Shown: piece after piece, positions 42,788-50,768 of the stretch
Position numbering within the stretch: position 1 is the stretch's first letter
Layout of the letters: each line of letters begins with the position of its first letter
DNA from: Bdellovibrio sp. ZAP7
Lineage (GTDB): Bacteria > Bdellovibrionota > UBA1018 > CAIMNF01
DNA length: 61,465 bases
Reading direction: 5' to 3'
NCBI GenBank assembly: GCA_945874535.1
Contig: CAMCGZ010000002.1
Span: 137,585 to 199,049 of the forward strand
Notes under the pieces: generated by a model
What the model was told of the DNA's origin: nothing
The model's input: only the letters and a program-made list of their open reading frames with translations
The model's database searches: none
Translations under genes and position numbers: made by a program

Positions 42788-43400
42788 TCTCCTGAAGGTC
42801 AGAGACCAAGTCGTTCGGATTGCCGATCTGGAAGATTCCCCTGCCGGGTACCGCTTTGACATCCGCTATGCCCGGAAGGACAATTTTTTCGGCAAGAAAG
42901 TGTATCCCGAGGCCAAGGCTTTTCTCCTGGCCCATGTCGAAGAAGATCTGCATCGGGCGCATCGGGATCTGGCGCGACACGGATTCGGGCTCCTCATTTT
43001 TGACGGCTACCGACCTTGGTCAGTGAGCAAGCTCTTCTGGGACGGATCGAACGAGCACGATCGCGGGTTCCTGGCCGATCCGGCCAGAGGCTCATCCCAC
43101 AACCGCGGCTGTGCGGTCGATTTGTCCTTGTTCGACCTCAGGACCGGAAAGTCCGTCGAGATGCCGAGCGATTTTGACGAGATGAACGAGAAGGCTCATG
43201 CGGACTATGAGGGCGGAAGTCTCGAGTCACGCCGCCTCAGGAACCTGCTCCGCGAAGCGATGGAGACTAACGGTTTCACAGGCATTTCGGTGGAGTGGTG
43301 GCACTTCAATCATGAGTCCCACCACGACTGGCCGGTCATGAACTTCAGCTTCGAAGAAATCGTGCAAGCTCCGAAAAGCCAGCTCCCGCCTCGAGAGTAG
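42780..43400 (+). CDS. D-alanyl-D-alanine dipeptidase (VanX/DdpX family)
   Basis: 206 residues. VanX-family zinc motif SSHNRGCAVDLSLFD (SxHxxGxAxD) and EWWHFNHESHHDWPV (ExxxH with conserved W-W-H), with FDGYRPWSVSKLFWD near residue 75. No signal peptide, so a cytoplasmic peptide-recycling or D-Ala dipeptide-hydrolysing enzyme; not necessarily linked to vancomycin resistance, as no vanA/H/R/S neighbours exist. Start 42780 overlaps def by 8 bases. The 3' end overlaps the convergent HAD gene by 56 bases. Confidence 0.87.
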   Translation: MISLLKVRDQVVRIADLEDSPAGYRFDIRYARKDNFFGKKVYPEAKAFLLAHVEEDLHRAHRDLARHGFGLLIFDGYRPWSVSKLFWDGSNEHDRGFLADPARGSSHNRGCAVDLSLFDLRTGKSVEMPSDFDEMNEKAHADYEGGSLESRRLRNLLREAMETNGFTGISVEWWHFNHESHHDWPVMNFSFEEIVQAPKSQLPPRE

Positions 43401-44130
43401 TCAAGAATTTGGGCGGAGTTTTGAGTCGCGGCAAGTAGGGTTTTACATTGGCCACTCCCACGCTGAGCTCGAAGGCGCCGAACATGGGTTCGTCGTTCGG
43501 AGAATCCCCTACGAATAGGAGCGAATCAAAGTCGGGGAGACCGAGTTCCTGCCCGCTAGTTGCGAGCAAATGCCGAATACCCTCGATCTTGGTGTAGCGG
43601 CCGAACCAGGTGTTCACATGAATGCTCGAGATCTTGGCAATGGCACCCTTCGACTCGCAAAAGGCTACCAGCCGGTTGATCTCGCTCTCGGGCCAAGGGC
43701 TCACGTCTTCGCAAAAATCGATGGCCAGATCGTATTCTCGGTAGCTCTGGTCCGAGGCGAATTGCGCCCCCGGAAAGGCCTGCTCGATATCACGTCTCAA
43801 GTCGGTCAGTTTCGATCGAGCAGACAGAGCCTCCGGTGCGGGGAGGGTGTCGATTCGCTTTCGTTTTCCCTCGCTCATGTAAAAGCTGAAGGCGCCATTT
43901 TCTCCGACCACTGCATCCACAGGCCAGAAGCGTGCAATGAGATCACACCAGCCGGCAGGCCGACCGGTGACCGGAATCAGCGTATAGCCCGCTCGCTTCA
44001 GATCCCAAAGAGCCGAGAAGGCCTCGGCGTGGATCTTTCCGTGAGACGAAAAGGTATCGTCGATATCAAAGCAAATACCGCGGATGCGAGATCGATGGGG
44101 TGCCAGGGCATCGAGTGGAGATGGGATCAT
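43345..44130 (-). CDS. HAD-superfamily phosphatase (Cof/IIB type)
   Basis: 261 residues. HAD motif 1 ICFDIDDTFSSHG, motif 2 in IPVTGRP, and motif 4 LFVGDSPNDEPMFGAF, with a C2 cap domain between, as in sugar-phosphate phosphatases of the IIB type. ATG at 44130 lies 4 bases after the beta-barrel gene stop; an ORF extension to 44217 runs into that gene. Substrate unknown. Confidence 0.87.
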   Translation of the reverse strand: MIPSPLDALAPHRSRIRGICFDIDDTFSSHGKIHAEAFSALWDLKRAGYTLIPVTGRPAGWCDLIARFWPVDAVVGENGAFSFYMSEGKRKRIDTLPAPEALSARSKLTDLRRDIEQAFPGAQFASDQSYREYDLAIDFCEDVSPWPESEINRLVAFCESKGAIAKISSIHVNTWFGRYTKIEGIRHLLATSGQELGLPDFDSLLFVGDSPNDEPMFGAFELSVGVANVKPYLPRLKTPPKFLTTLEAGAGFSELARFLRS

Positions 44131-44134
44131 GGGA

Positions 44135-44743
44135 TCAGTTCCTGTAGCTGAGTCCGAACGAAAGAGTGCTGTCGTAATCCTTGATATTAAAACCGGATTC
44201 CAGGTGCAGACGCACATGCTCGTTGGTGCGGATCGCCGTACCGATCACCCCTTGCATGACGGTGCGGTAAGTTCCCGCATGGAAGGCCATCCCGAAAGGT
44301 ACTGCCACATAGGGGTCGAGGATCATGCCGTTCCGAATCGGAAAGGACTTGTGCACGTAGGGGTAGAGAAGCCCCTCGGTCCGCGCGCTCGCGTCGTGAA
44401 GTTTGATGTAATACCCCTGTGCTGCCACGCCGAGGCCGACCTGGCCTTCCATGTCCGGAATGAAATCAAAACTGTAGGTCCCGCCCACACGGAAGCCCTT
44501 CGATCCTGCACCGGCTCCGACACCGATCTGAAGGTTCGAAAGCGGGGTCAAACCGTAGGTGAATTTGGCGTTCGAGCCAAACCCGCCGCCGCCTTTTTCA
44601 AAGGTGTCGAAGGTGATTTCCGGCTCAAGTCCGAAAGCCCAGGACTGGTAATCCACAAACTCAGGGATGTTGAACACCCCCGCCCGGCTCGGGGATACGA
44701 TCAGCAGGGACAGCAGGCTCATCAGAAAAACCGCTTTAATCAT
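44135..44743 (-). CDS. outer-membrane beta-barrel-like protein
   Basis: 202 residues with signal peptide (LMSLLSLLIVSPSRA). Gly/aromatic-rich alternating strands and a C-terminal strand STLSFGLSYRN support a small barrel or autotransporter-like sandwich in the outer membrane. First gene of a two-gene unit with the HAD phosphatase. Confidence 0.72.
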   Translation of the reverse strand: MIKAVFLMSLLSLLIVSPSRAGVFNIPEFVDYQSWAFGLEPEITFDTFEKGGGGFGSNAKFTYGLTPLSNLQIGVGAGAGSKGFRVGGTYSFDFIPDMEGQVGLGVAAQGYYIKLHDASARTEGLLYPYVHKSFPIRNGMILDPYVAVPFGMAFHAGTYRTVMQGVIGTAIRTNEHVRLHLESGFNIKDYDSTLSFGLSYRN

Positions 44744-44799
44744 GCCCCTTTAGGAGACCAGAGGGGAGGGGGAATCGTCAAGGGTATTCACCGCTTATC

Positions 44800-44828
44800 T
44801 TGACAAGCCCCCTCAGGGCTGATAGGGT
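44800..44828 (+). promoter_or_regulatory. sigma70-type promoter of tRNA-His
   Basis: TTGACA at 44800-44805 and TAGGGT at 44823-44828 with a 17-base spacer, 24 bases before the tRNA. Confidence 0.6.
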
Positions 44829-44852
44829 GGGGTCTCATTCCTTGAGTGTGTG

Positions 44853-44928
44853 GTGGCCATAGCTCAGTTGGTAGAGCACTGGATTGTGATTCCAGGTGTC
44901 GCGGGTTCAAATCCCGTTGGTCACCCCA
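44853..44928 (+). tRNA. tRNA-His (GTG)
   Basis: Acceptor GTGGCCA/TGGTCAC with a G just before it at 44852 and C at position 73, the histidine identity pair. Anticodon loop TTGTGAT gives GTG. T-arm GCGGGTTCAAATCCCGT; CCA is encoded at 44926-44928. Confidence 0.95.
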
Positions 44929-44934
44929 TCTTTT

Positions 44935-45057
44935 CCCCCTTCCGAATTTCCCTTTTTACATCGTCAAATCTCACTTCACTCAGTACGGCGTACCGTCCAG
45001 TACGCCTCCTACGTTGCGCTCGATTTGCCATCCTAAAAAGGGAAATTGGGAAGGGGG
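44935..45057. repeat. palindromic element 1 after tRNA-His
   Basis: 24-base outer arms, CCCCCTTCCGAATTTCCC-TTTTTA at the left and TAAAAAGGGAAATTGGGAAG-GGGG at the right, match at 23 of 24 positions. An inner hairpin GGCGTAC-CGTCCA-GTACGCC is perfect (44987-45006). Confidence 0.85.
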
Positions 45058-45070
45058 TGTTTGAGGGATT

Positions 45071-45197
45071 CCCCCTTCTTGAAAACACCCTCCGAGACTT
45101 CGTCAGACTTCACTCACACTCCCGCAGCGTAGTGACCACTACGCTTTGGTCGCATTCGCTCGTCTTCCTCGTGCGGAGTGCGCTTTGAAGAAGGGGG
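45071..45197. repeat. palindromic element 2 after tRNA-His
   Basis: Outer arms CCCCCTTCTTGAAAAC and GCTTTGAAGAAGGGGG pair at 14 of 16 positions. An inner perfect hairpin AGCGTAGTG-AC-CACTACGCT lies at 45126-45145. The central sequence resembles that of element 1 (TCGTCA...TTCACTCA...GCTCG). Confidence 0.8.
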
Positions 45198-45260
45198 TGG
45201 AAGGGTGCTCGAGGAACAAACGGGATTTGCTCTGGCACGCTCTCTGCTGGTGTCGGTTGG

Positions 45261-45953
45261 GTGCGAATCCTACTTCTTTATTTCATTCTGGTCCCATTTC
45301 AAGTTTTTGCCTCTTCCCGCCACGAATCCTCTGTCGGGATCTTGAGCACCTCTGGCAACACCGACGTCTCCTCGGTGGCCGTGAAGCACGAGACTGGGCT
45401 CGATTGGGACAAAGATACGCTCGACGTCAAGGCGGGGTTTACTCGTGCCTCGAACCAAGGGGTCGAGACGGCATCGCTGTGGGACTTCGGGGTCACCTAC
45501 GGTCGTAAGATCGGTCCGCGTTATTCGCTGACCCTCGGGGAATTCATTGAGGGCAATCGCTTTCAGAATCTGCTTCAACGTTACAGCACCGATGCTGGGC
45601 TTCGGTATGAGTTCGAAAAGGGAGGCTGGAGTGCAGGGGCCGCTCTCGGATACCGGCTCTCGAGAGAGAACTACCCGGTCGGTTCTTCGGATTTCCACCT
45701 GGCAAGGGTTCAGGTGAGGGGAGCTCGCGCCTTCACCCCCGAGATTTCTCTTTCTGCTCTTCTGGAGGTCCTGCCAAACTTCACCCGCACTGAGGCTTGG
45801 CAGGCGAATTCAGAGGTGGCACTCGTGACCCAATTGAACTCAGTGTTTTCGCTCAAAAGCGATTTCCGCTGGAGGTACTACCACGCACCTCCGGCCGGGG
45901 TGCGATTCCGAGGAGACACCGCCCTGACCACCGCTCTGGTCGCCCGATTCTGA
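45261..45953 (+). CDS. DUF481 family outer-membrane protein
   Basis: 230 residues starting at GTG with signal peptide (LLYFILVPFQVFAS). SSVGILSTSGNTDVSSVAVK is the usual DUF481 (YdiY-like) start, followed by alternating strands and a final strand TALTTALVARF. Predicted outer-membrane barrel; function unknown. Lies after the palindromic region and before the symporter. Confidence 0.8.
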   Translation: MRILLLYFILVPFQVFASSRHESSVGILSTSGNTDVSSVAVKHETGLDWDKDTLDVKAGFTRASNQGVETASLWDFGVTYGRKIGPRYSLTLGEFIEGNRFQNLLQRYSTDAGLRYEFEKGGWSAGAALGYRLSRENYPVGSSDFHLARVQVRGARAFTPEISLSALLEVLPNFTRTEAWQANSEVALVTQLNSVFSLKSDFRWRYYHAPPAGVRFRGDTALTTALVARF

Positions 45954-45988
45954 ATCGCAATCCGACCACTTCCTGCTAAGCTAGGGGC

Positions 45989-47866
45989 ATGTCCCACATC
46001 ACTCTTCTTGACTGGATCATCGTTGGCTTGTCCTTGCTGGTCTGCTTTATTCCAGCCTTGTTCTTTGCCGAACGCGCCAAGAAAGACACTTCAGAGTTCT
46101 TCGCTTCCGGGCGTTCGGTGCCCTGGTGGCTGGCCGGCCTCTCGATGGTGGCGACTACTTTTGCTTCCGACACCCCGAACTGGGTTACCGAGCAGGTGCG
46201 GCGCTTCGGCGTTGCGGGCAACTGGCAGTGGTGGGCCTTTGCACTGACCGGAATTGCCACCGTATTTTTCTTTGCCAGGCTCTGGCAACGCTCGGGCGTT
46301 CTGACGGACCTTGAGTTTTACGAGCTACGGTATTCCGGCAAGGAGGCTTCGTGGGTGAGGGGGTTCCGGGCCATTTATCTCGGGCTCTTTTACAATTGCT
46401 TCATCATGGCGATGGTCACCTTGGCCGCCTCCAAGATTGCGAATATCCTCTTTGGCCTGAGTCCGTGGCAGACCATTCTGATTACTGGAGTGCTGAACGT
46501 CGCTTTTGCCGCCCATTCCGGTCTTTGGGGAGTGCTCGTTATTGATATGATCCAGTTCTTCATTAAAATGACAGCCGTGTTCGCGGCCGCTTGGTTCTCA
46601 CTGGTGGAAGTGGGCCGTCGACTGGTCGGGCAGGCTGAGCCTCTTGCCGGGCTCAAGGCATTGGTAGCCGAGCTTTCCAAGAGGCAGGTGGTTTCTCCCC
46701 GTCAGGCCGAGCCCGTCCTGAGCACCATCGACGGGACCGGTCAGCCCTTGCTGGACTTACTCCCGAATTTTTCTGGCACGCCTGACATGAGTGAACTGGC
46801 TCTCATGGTTTTCATTCTCCCCATGGCGGTGAGTTGGTGGGCAAACTGGTACCCGGGATCCGAGCCGGGCGGTGGGTCTTACATTGCTCAGAGGCTGTTG
46901 GCCTCCAAGTCTGAGCGTGATTCAGTCGGGGCTTCTTTGTTTTTCAACTTTGCCCACTATGTGCTTCGCCCTTGGCCTTGGATTCTGACTGCGCTCTGTT
47001 CGATCATTGTTTATCCGGATTTAGCCTCGATCCGGACCGCTTTCCCTGACGCCGATCCGGCACTGATTGGTCACGATTCGGCCTTTCCGGCCATGCTGAA
47101 GTTTCTTCCGGCGGGCTTCACTGGCCTCATGATCGGCGGCTTGATTGCTGCGAATTCCTCGACCATCCTGACGCATCTGAATTGGGGCTCGTCTTATTTG
47201 GTTCATGATTTTTATCGGCGCTTTGTATCGAAAGATCGGACGGAAAGGCACTATGTGAACGCGGGTCGTTTCATGACCCTCTTTCTGTACTTGTTCGCCG
47301 CCCTCCTCAGCTTCACACTCTCGACGGCCCAGGAGGCTTTTCAAATCCTGCTTTCGATCGGTGCGGGGACCGGTCTCATCTATGTGGCCCGGTGGTTCTG
47401 GTGGCGCGTGTCGGCCTGGAGTGAGATCGCTGCCATGGTCATGAGTCTGATCACGTCGCTCGTGGTTCCCTTGGCTTTTCCTGGCGCCGGATTTGCCACC
47501 GTGACGCTGATCCAGGTTGCGATCACTACCGTGTCCTGGATTCTCGTCGCCCGGTTTGGACCGAAGACCGATCCGCGCGTGCTCATTGAATTCTATCGGA
47601 AGGTCCGCCCGGCAGGGCCGGGGTGGGAGACGGTTCGGATTCTAGCCGGAGAGCCGAAGACCGTAGGCACGGGTTCGGCCCCTTGGGTGGCCTGGGTGAG
47701 CGGGTGCCTCATGATCTGGGCCTCATTGTTCGCACTCGGTAATTTATTGTATGCCGCGGGTGATTCTTCCCGCGTGAGTATGGCTTGGCTCGCTTTTGGT
47801 ATTTGGGTGGTGTCCGGAGTCGTATTGATCCGCGCCTTCCAGGTTTCGACTCGGGGTGCGACGTGA
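45989..47866 (+). CDS. sodium:solute symporter (SSS family)
   Basis: 625 residues with about 13 to 15 membrane helices. SSS features: early helix with [20 protein letters not shown] (unwound TM1-like), and the later [20 protein letters not shown] and LAFG-rich helices. Probably imports a sugar, amino acid or organic acid with sodium; substrate cannot be told. A downstream DUF2256 gene overlaps the stop by 4 bases (GTGA). Confidence 0.9.
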   Translation: MSHITLLDWIIVGLSLLVCFIPALFFAERAKKDTSEFFASGRSVPWWLAGLSMVATTFASDTPNWVTEQVRRFGVAGNWQWWAFALTGIATVFFFARLWQRSGVLTDLEFYELRYSGKEASWVRGFRAIYLGLFYNCFIMAMVTLAASKIANILFGLSPWQTILITGVLNVAFAAHSGLWGVLVIDMIQFFIKMTAVFAAAWFSLVEVGRRLVGQAEPLAGLKALVAELSKRQVVSPRQAEPVLSTIDGTGQPLLDLLPNFSGTPDMSELALMVFILPMAVSWWANWYPGSEPGGGSYIAQRLLASKSERDSVGASLFFNFAHYVLRPWPWILTALCSIIVYPDLASIRTAFPDADPALIGHDSAFPAMLKFLPAGFTGLMIGGLIAANSSTILTHLNWGSSYLVHDFYRRFVSKDRTERHYVNAGRFMTLFLYLFAALLSFTLSTAQEAFQILLSIGAGTGLIYVARWFWWRVSAWSEIAAMVMSLITSLVVPLAFPGAGFATVTLIQVAITTVSWILVARFGPKTDPRVLIEFYRKVRPAGPGWETVRILAGEPKTVGTGSAPWVAWVSGCLMIWASLFALGNLLYAAGDSSRVSMAWLAFGIWVVSGVVLIRAFQVSTRGAT

Positions 47867-48045
47867 AGGGTGTGAAGAAGCAAAATTTGCCCGAGAAGAT
47901 CTGCCCGGTCTGTCAGCGCCCCTTTGTGTGGCGGAAGAAATGGGCCAAGGTCTGGGACGAAGTGAAGTACTGCAGTGACCGTTGTCGCGGCGAGCGGAAT
48001 CGTGATCCCTTGCCTGGTGTTGCCAGGCCTCGGAGGATGGGGTAG
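47863..48045 (+). CDS. DUF2256 zinc-ribbon protein
   Basis: 60 residues from a GTG at 47863 (another GTG at 47872). Zinc-ribbon [20 protein letters not shown] and [12 protein letters not shown] is the DUF2256 signature. Overlaps the symporter stop. Function unknown; often found near DNA-photolyase-like or tRNA genes, which is not seen here. Confidence 0.87.
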   Translation: MKGVKKQNLPEKICPVCQRPFVWRKKWAKVWDEVKYCSDRCRGERNRDPLPGVARPRRMG

Positions 48046-48054
48046 TTCCAATTC

Positions 48055-48909
48055 ATGATTTTATTGTTTTTTCCATCCTTGCTTCAGCAGGGTTTGCAGC
48101 AAGTCATTCCGAGGTCCCGGTCCAGCGTATTGCCGTCATCTCGGATTTGAACGGTGCCTATGGATCAACGCGCTACAGTCCCGATGTCAAAGCAGCAGTG
48201 GAGCGTCTGATTGAGTTGAAACCGTCGGTGGTCTTGGCGACGGGTGACTTGGTGGCCGGTCAAAAAGCCGGGCTCGATTATCGTGCCATGTGGAAGTCCT
48301 TTCATCAGTCGGTGACTCTCCCTTTGCAGGAGGCTGAAATCCCACTGGCCGTGACTGTCGGCAACCACGATGGTTCGGGATATCCGAAGTTCATTGAAGA
48401 GCGACGGATTTTCGAAGACGAATGGAAAACCTATCTCCCTGCATTGAAGTATTCCGATATCGAGCGTTATCCCTTTTTCTATTCATTTGAGTCAGAAGGG
48501 CCGGTCTTCATTGCCCTCGATACGACCCGAGTTGGGCCGCTCTCGGATGCGGTTCTCAAAAAACCCTGATTCTCTTTGCCCATGTCCCGATGTTCCATTT
48601 TGCCGATATCCCGGCTGGCGGTACGGCGTGAAACTGTATTTCACGGGGCACCATCATTCGTTTTATCCCGGATACTTCCAAAAGACGCACTTCGTGTCTC
48701 AATCCTGCCTGGGGTCGGGACCCACCCGCCTGGACGGATCCGATCAGACCTCGCCGAAGTCATTTACCGTGGTTGATTTTTACTCCGACCACTTTGAGAT
48801 TTATGCCCTAAAAGCCCCTTTATACCTCGAAAAGGTGGACTTGCGATCCATGCCTGAAATCATTCACTCCCGCGATCATGTACTGACGCTTAGGGCCCGC
48901 TCTGAGTAG
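48055..48909 (+). pseudogene. decayed metallophosphoesterase
   Basis: Pieces of one calcineurin-like phosphoesterase lie in successive frames. A signal peptide begins at ATG 48055 (MILLFF), then shifts frame in T6 at 48067-48072 to continue as SILASAGFAASHS. VVLATGDLVAG and VTVGNHDGSG follow in frame to a stop at 48569. The reading shifts again at A6 (48558-48563) to give LILFAHVPMFHF, then near 48612 to give KLYFTGHHHSFYPGYF and the C-terminus, ending at 48909. Only about 12 residues separate HVP and GHHH, so sequence is also missing. It is a pseudogene or an assembly with homopolymer errors. Confidence 0.8.
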
Positions 48910-48938
48910 TAACAGCAGTATCAGGTTTCCAGATGCCC

Positions 48939-48971
48939 AAAAACCCCGACCTTTTTATCAAGGCCGGGGTT
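48939..48971 (-). terminator. terminator of the Cys-rich secreted gene
   Basis: Stem AACCCCG-A-CCTT / AAGG-C-CGGGGTT with loop TTTATC. On the minus strand it is followed by TTTTT, a good intrinsic terminator for the 50618-48996 gene. Confidence 0.75.
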
Positions 48972-48995
48972 CCCATTTTGTGATTCTTCCGTGCT

Positions 48996-50618
48996 TTAGA
49001 ATTTCGGGCAGGAGGTTTCACGCTCACCGATTTTGCTCACTTCGCAGGATTGAAAGGTTTCAGGCCCGTGGGTGAAATGGCGGCAGGAAGCGAAGTCGTA
49101 GCCGAAGGACTTATCGCGACAGGTGCCATAGGATTCAACACCGTTCTCGGGAGTCCGGCAGGTATTGAACTCCTCGGGGCCGAAGCTCCCATCGCGGCAA
49201 GAGTTGTATTCCCGGACTCCGCATTTGGAACACTCGCCCTTGGAGCGGGGACCGCCCGGATACCTTTGGGAACCGCAGTCGTAGCAGGAGTTCCAAGACT
49301 TCACTCCGCAAACCGCTCCATTGCCGATGTTGAATTGTTTCGTTCCGCAGGAGGGATGCGCCGCTAGCTTGTAAGTGACGCCACAGACTGGCCCTGTCCC
49401 TTCTTTAGGCGCGAGGGCACCGCAAGCGCTGGTTTGTTTCATTCGATAGGACTCCACTCCGCAGGAGGTGTCCGGTTTAACTTCGCACGAGACTTTGAGT
49501 TCAAGATTGGTCGCTCTCCTGCGCATGGAGGGTAGCTCGATTTCCAGGTCAACTGTCAGGGCTTGATCATCCATTTCATATTGAAAGCTTCTGGCCTTTT
49601 CGATTCCGATCTTGAGGTCCAGGATTTTGTCATCGAGATAGCCGAGCTTGCTTTGGAGTACTGCCTCGTCAAATCGACGAAAGTCCTTCGGATTTTCTAG
49701 AATGTACAGGATCTTCGATTGGAGTTGTCTGGCTTGATTCAAGATTCTTCCCGCCTCATCGATCTGGAGCTGTCGGATCCGGTAGGTCGGCGATGCCGGG
49801 TCGACCTCATAGTTCGAAAGGGTGGTGTAATCCCGGGTCGAATAGGCAACCGGCTTCGGATCGGTATCCCCGATGGACTCGATTCGTTGGCTCAGGTTCA
49901 GGAGACCCTCGATAGTGTCAGGGAGATTTTCAGCCTGGGCGGTCTTTTCGAGCTTGAGACTGAGTCGGAATTCGCTCGAGAGTTTTTCGATCATTCGCTG
50001 GTAGCTTGCTTTTCCTGATGCCGAGCCACCGAAAAATCCTCCTCCTGCACGGATGGAGCTCTCGATTCGCTGTTTCTCCTCGTGGTTCGAGCTCATGATC
50101 TCCATCACCCCGTAAACCTCAGCACCGAGATCGATGTCGCGCACAAAGCCGCTTCCGCAGGCTTCATTGAATCGGAATTGCGAATCGAGGAGGAGATTCA
50201 GTGCCGCACGGTTTAGGAGGGTGTTTCCAGCCGGTAGTGAAATCCGCTTGCTGATCCGACTCGCTTTCACAAGCAGATAGGTGCTGTTGTAGTTCCAGTG
50301 GATCTCTTTCACGAATTTGGCCTTGGCTCCGGCATTGAAGGATCCGAAGGATCCGCTGGCCGAGGCCGAAGTTGAAATCTTGTCGTGGAGCTCTTCTTTG
50401 CTTTGAACGAGATGCACCGTGTACTCCGTACGTCCTACTGGCGCGACCGAAATCTGCCCTGTGGGAGATTGGATGCACAGGTCTTTCAGGCCGGCCTCGG
50501 TATCGTAGCGGAGGATTCCTTTTCCGAGATCCGGGTGCGAGTCCGCAACCGCACTTGAAGCGAAGAAGGGGAGGACGATGTGAAGGGCCAAGGAGAGGGG
50601 GTGGGATGGAAGTTTCAT
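48996..50618 (-). CDS. secreted MACPF-like protein with a C-terminal Cys-rich repeat
   Basis: 540 residues with signal peptide (LHIVLPFFASSAVA). The segment around residues 85-230 has Ser/Ala/Gly-rich strands (ISTSASASGSFGSFNAGAK), then CGSGFVRDIDLGAEVYGVME, then IRAGGGFFGGSASGKASYQR. This order and the G-x-G-F/H pattern recall the MACPF/perforin core; the assignment is tentative. A helical region follows (about 250-390). From 390 to the end there are over 20 Cys in a repeat of about 13 residues, [EDQ]-[YF]-x-[ST]-C-R-x4-G (REYNSCRDGSFG, EEFNTCRTPENG, ESYGTCRDKSFG, ETFQSCEVSKIG). It has its own sigma54 promoter and a downstream terminator, and is divergent from an NtrC-type activator. Confidence 0.62.
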   Translation of the reverse strand: MKLPSHPLSLALHIVLPFFASSAVADSHPDLGKGILRYDTEAGLKDLCIQSPTGQISVAPVGRTEYTVHLVQSKEELHDKISTSASASGSFGSFNAGAKAKFVKEIHWNYNSTYLLVKASRISKRISLPAGNTLLNRAALNLLLDSQFRFNEACGSGFVRDIDLGAEVYGVMEIMSSNHEEKQRIESSIRAGGGFFGGSASGKASYQRMIEKLSSEFRLSLKLEKTAQAENLPDTIEGLLNLSQRIESIGDTDPKPVAYSTRDYTTLSNYEVDPASPTYRIRQLQIDEAGRILNQARQLQSKILYILENPKDFRRFDEAVLQSKLGYLDDKILDLKIGIEKARSFQYEMDDQALTVDLEIELPSMRRRATNLELKVSCEVKPDTSCGVESYRMKQTSACGALAPKEGTGPVCGVTYKLAAHPSCGTKQFNIGNGAVCGVKSWNSCYDCGSQRYPGGPRSKGECSKCGVREYNSCRDGSFGPEEFNTCRTPENGVESYGTCRDKSFGYDFASCRHFTHGPETFQSCEVSKIGERETSCPKF

Positions 50619-50651
50619 GGGTACAGTTTCCTTTCAGGTTTCCCGATAGGT

Positions 50652-50668
50652 GTGCAACCTGTGTGCCA
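50652..50668 (-). promoter_or_regulatory. sigma54 (-24/-12) promoter of the Cys-rich secreted gene
   Basis: On the minus strand TGGCAC-ACAGG-TTGCAC, matching the TGGCAC-N5-TTGC consensus exactly. It lies 34 bases before the start codon, leaving a leader of about 24 bases with an AAAGGA ribosome site. Confidence 0.88.
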
Positions 50669-50716
50669 AATAAATGACCATGAAATGATTGGTGTTTTAT
50701 CATCTCTTTTGTTTTT

Positions 50717-50756
50717 AATTCTAATGAATTAGAATTATATTCTATTATTTTAGAAT
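50717..50756. promoter_or_regulatory. two tandem inverted repeats, probable operators
   Basis: AATTCTAAT-GA-ATTAGAATT (50717-50736, perfect 9-base arms) and ATTCTA-TTATTT-TAGAAT (50739-50756, perfect 6-base arms) share the half-site ATTCTA. They sit between the sigma54 promoter and the activator gene, suitable for activator binding (enhancer) and autoregulation. Confidence 0.65.
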
Positions 50757-50768
50757 CTAGGAGGCGCG

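Larger units (their letters stand above)
44929..45260. other. gene-free region after tRNA-His holding two palindromic elements
   Basis: About 330 bases with no convincing gene. It holds two successive long palindromic elements (44935-45057 and 45071-45197) described separately. Short open frames crossing it are repeats of this structure, not genes. Confidence 0.7.

Noticed and set aside
45146-45508. Open frame of 120 residues starting in the palindromic element
   Set aside because: Its sequence is a product of the repeat and of another frame of the DUF481 gene.
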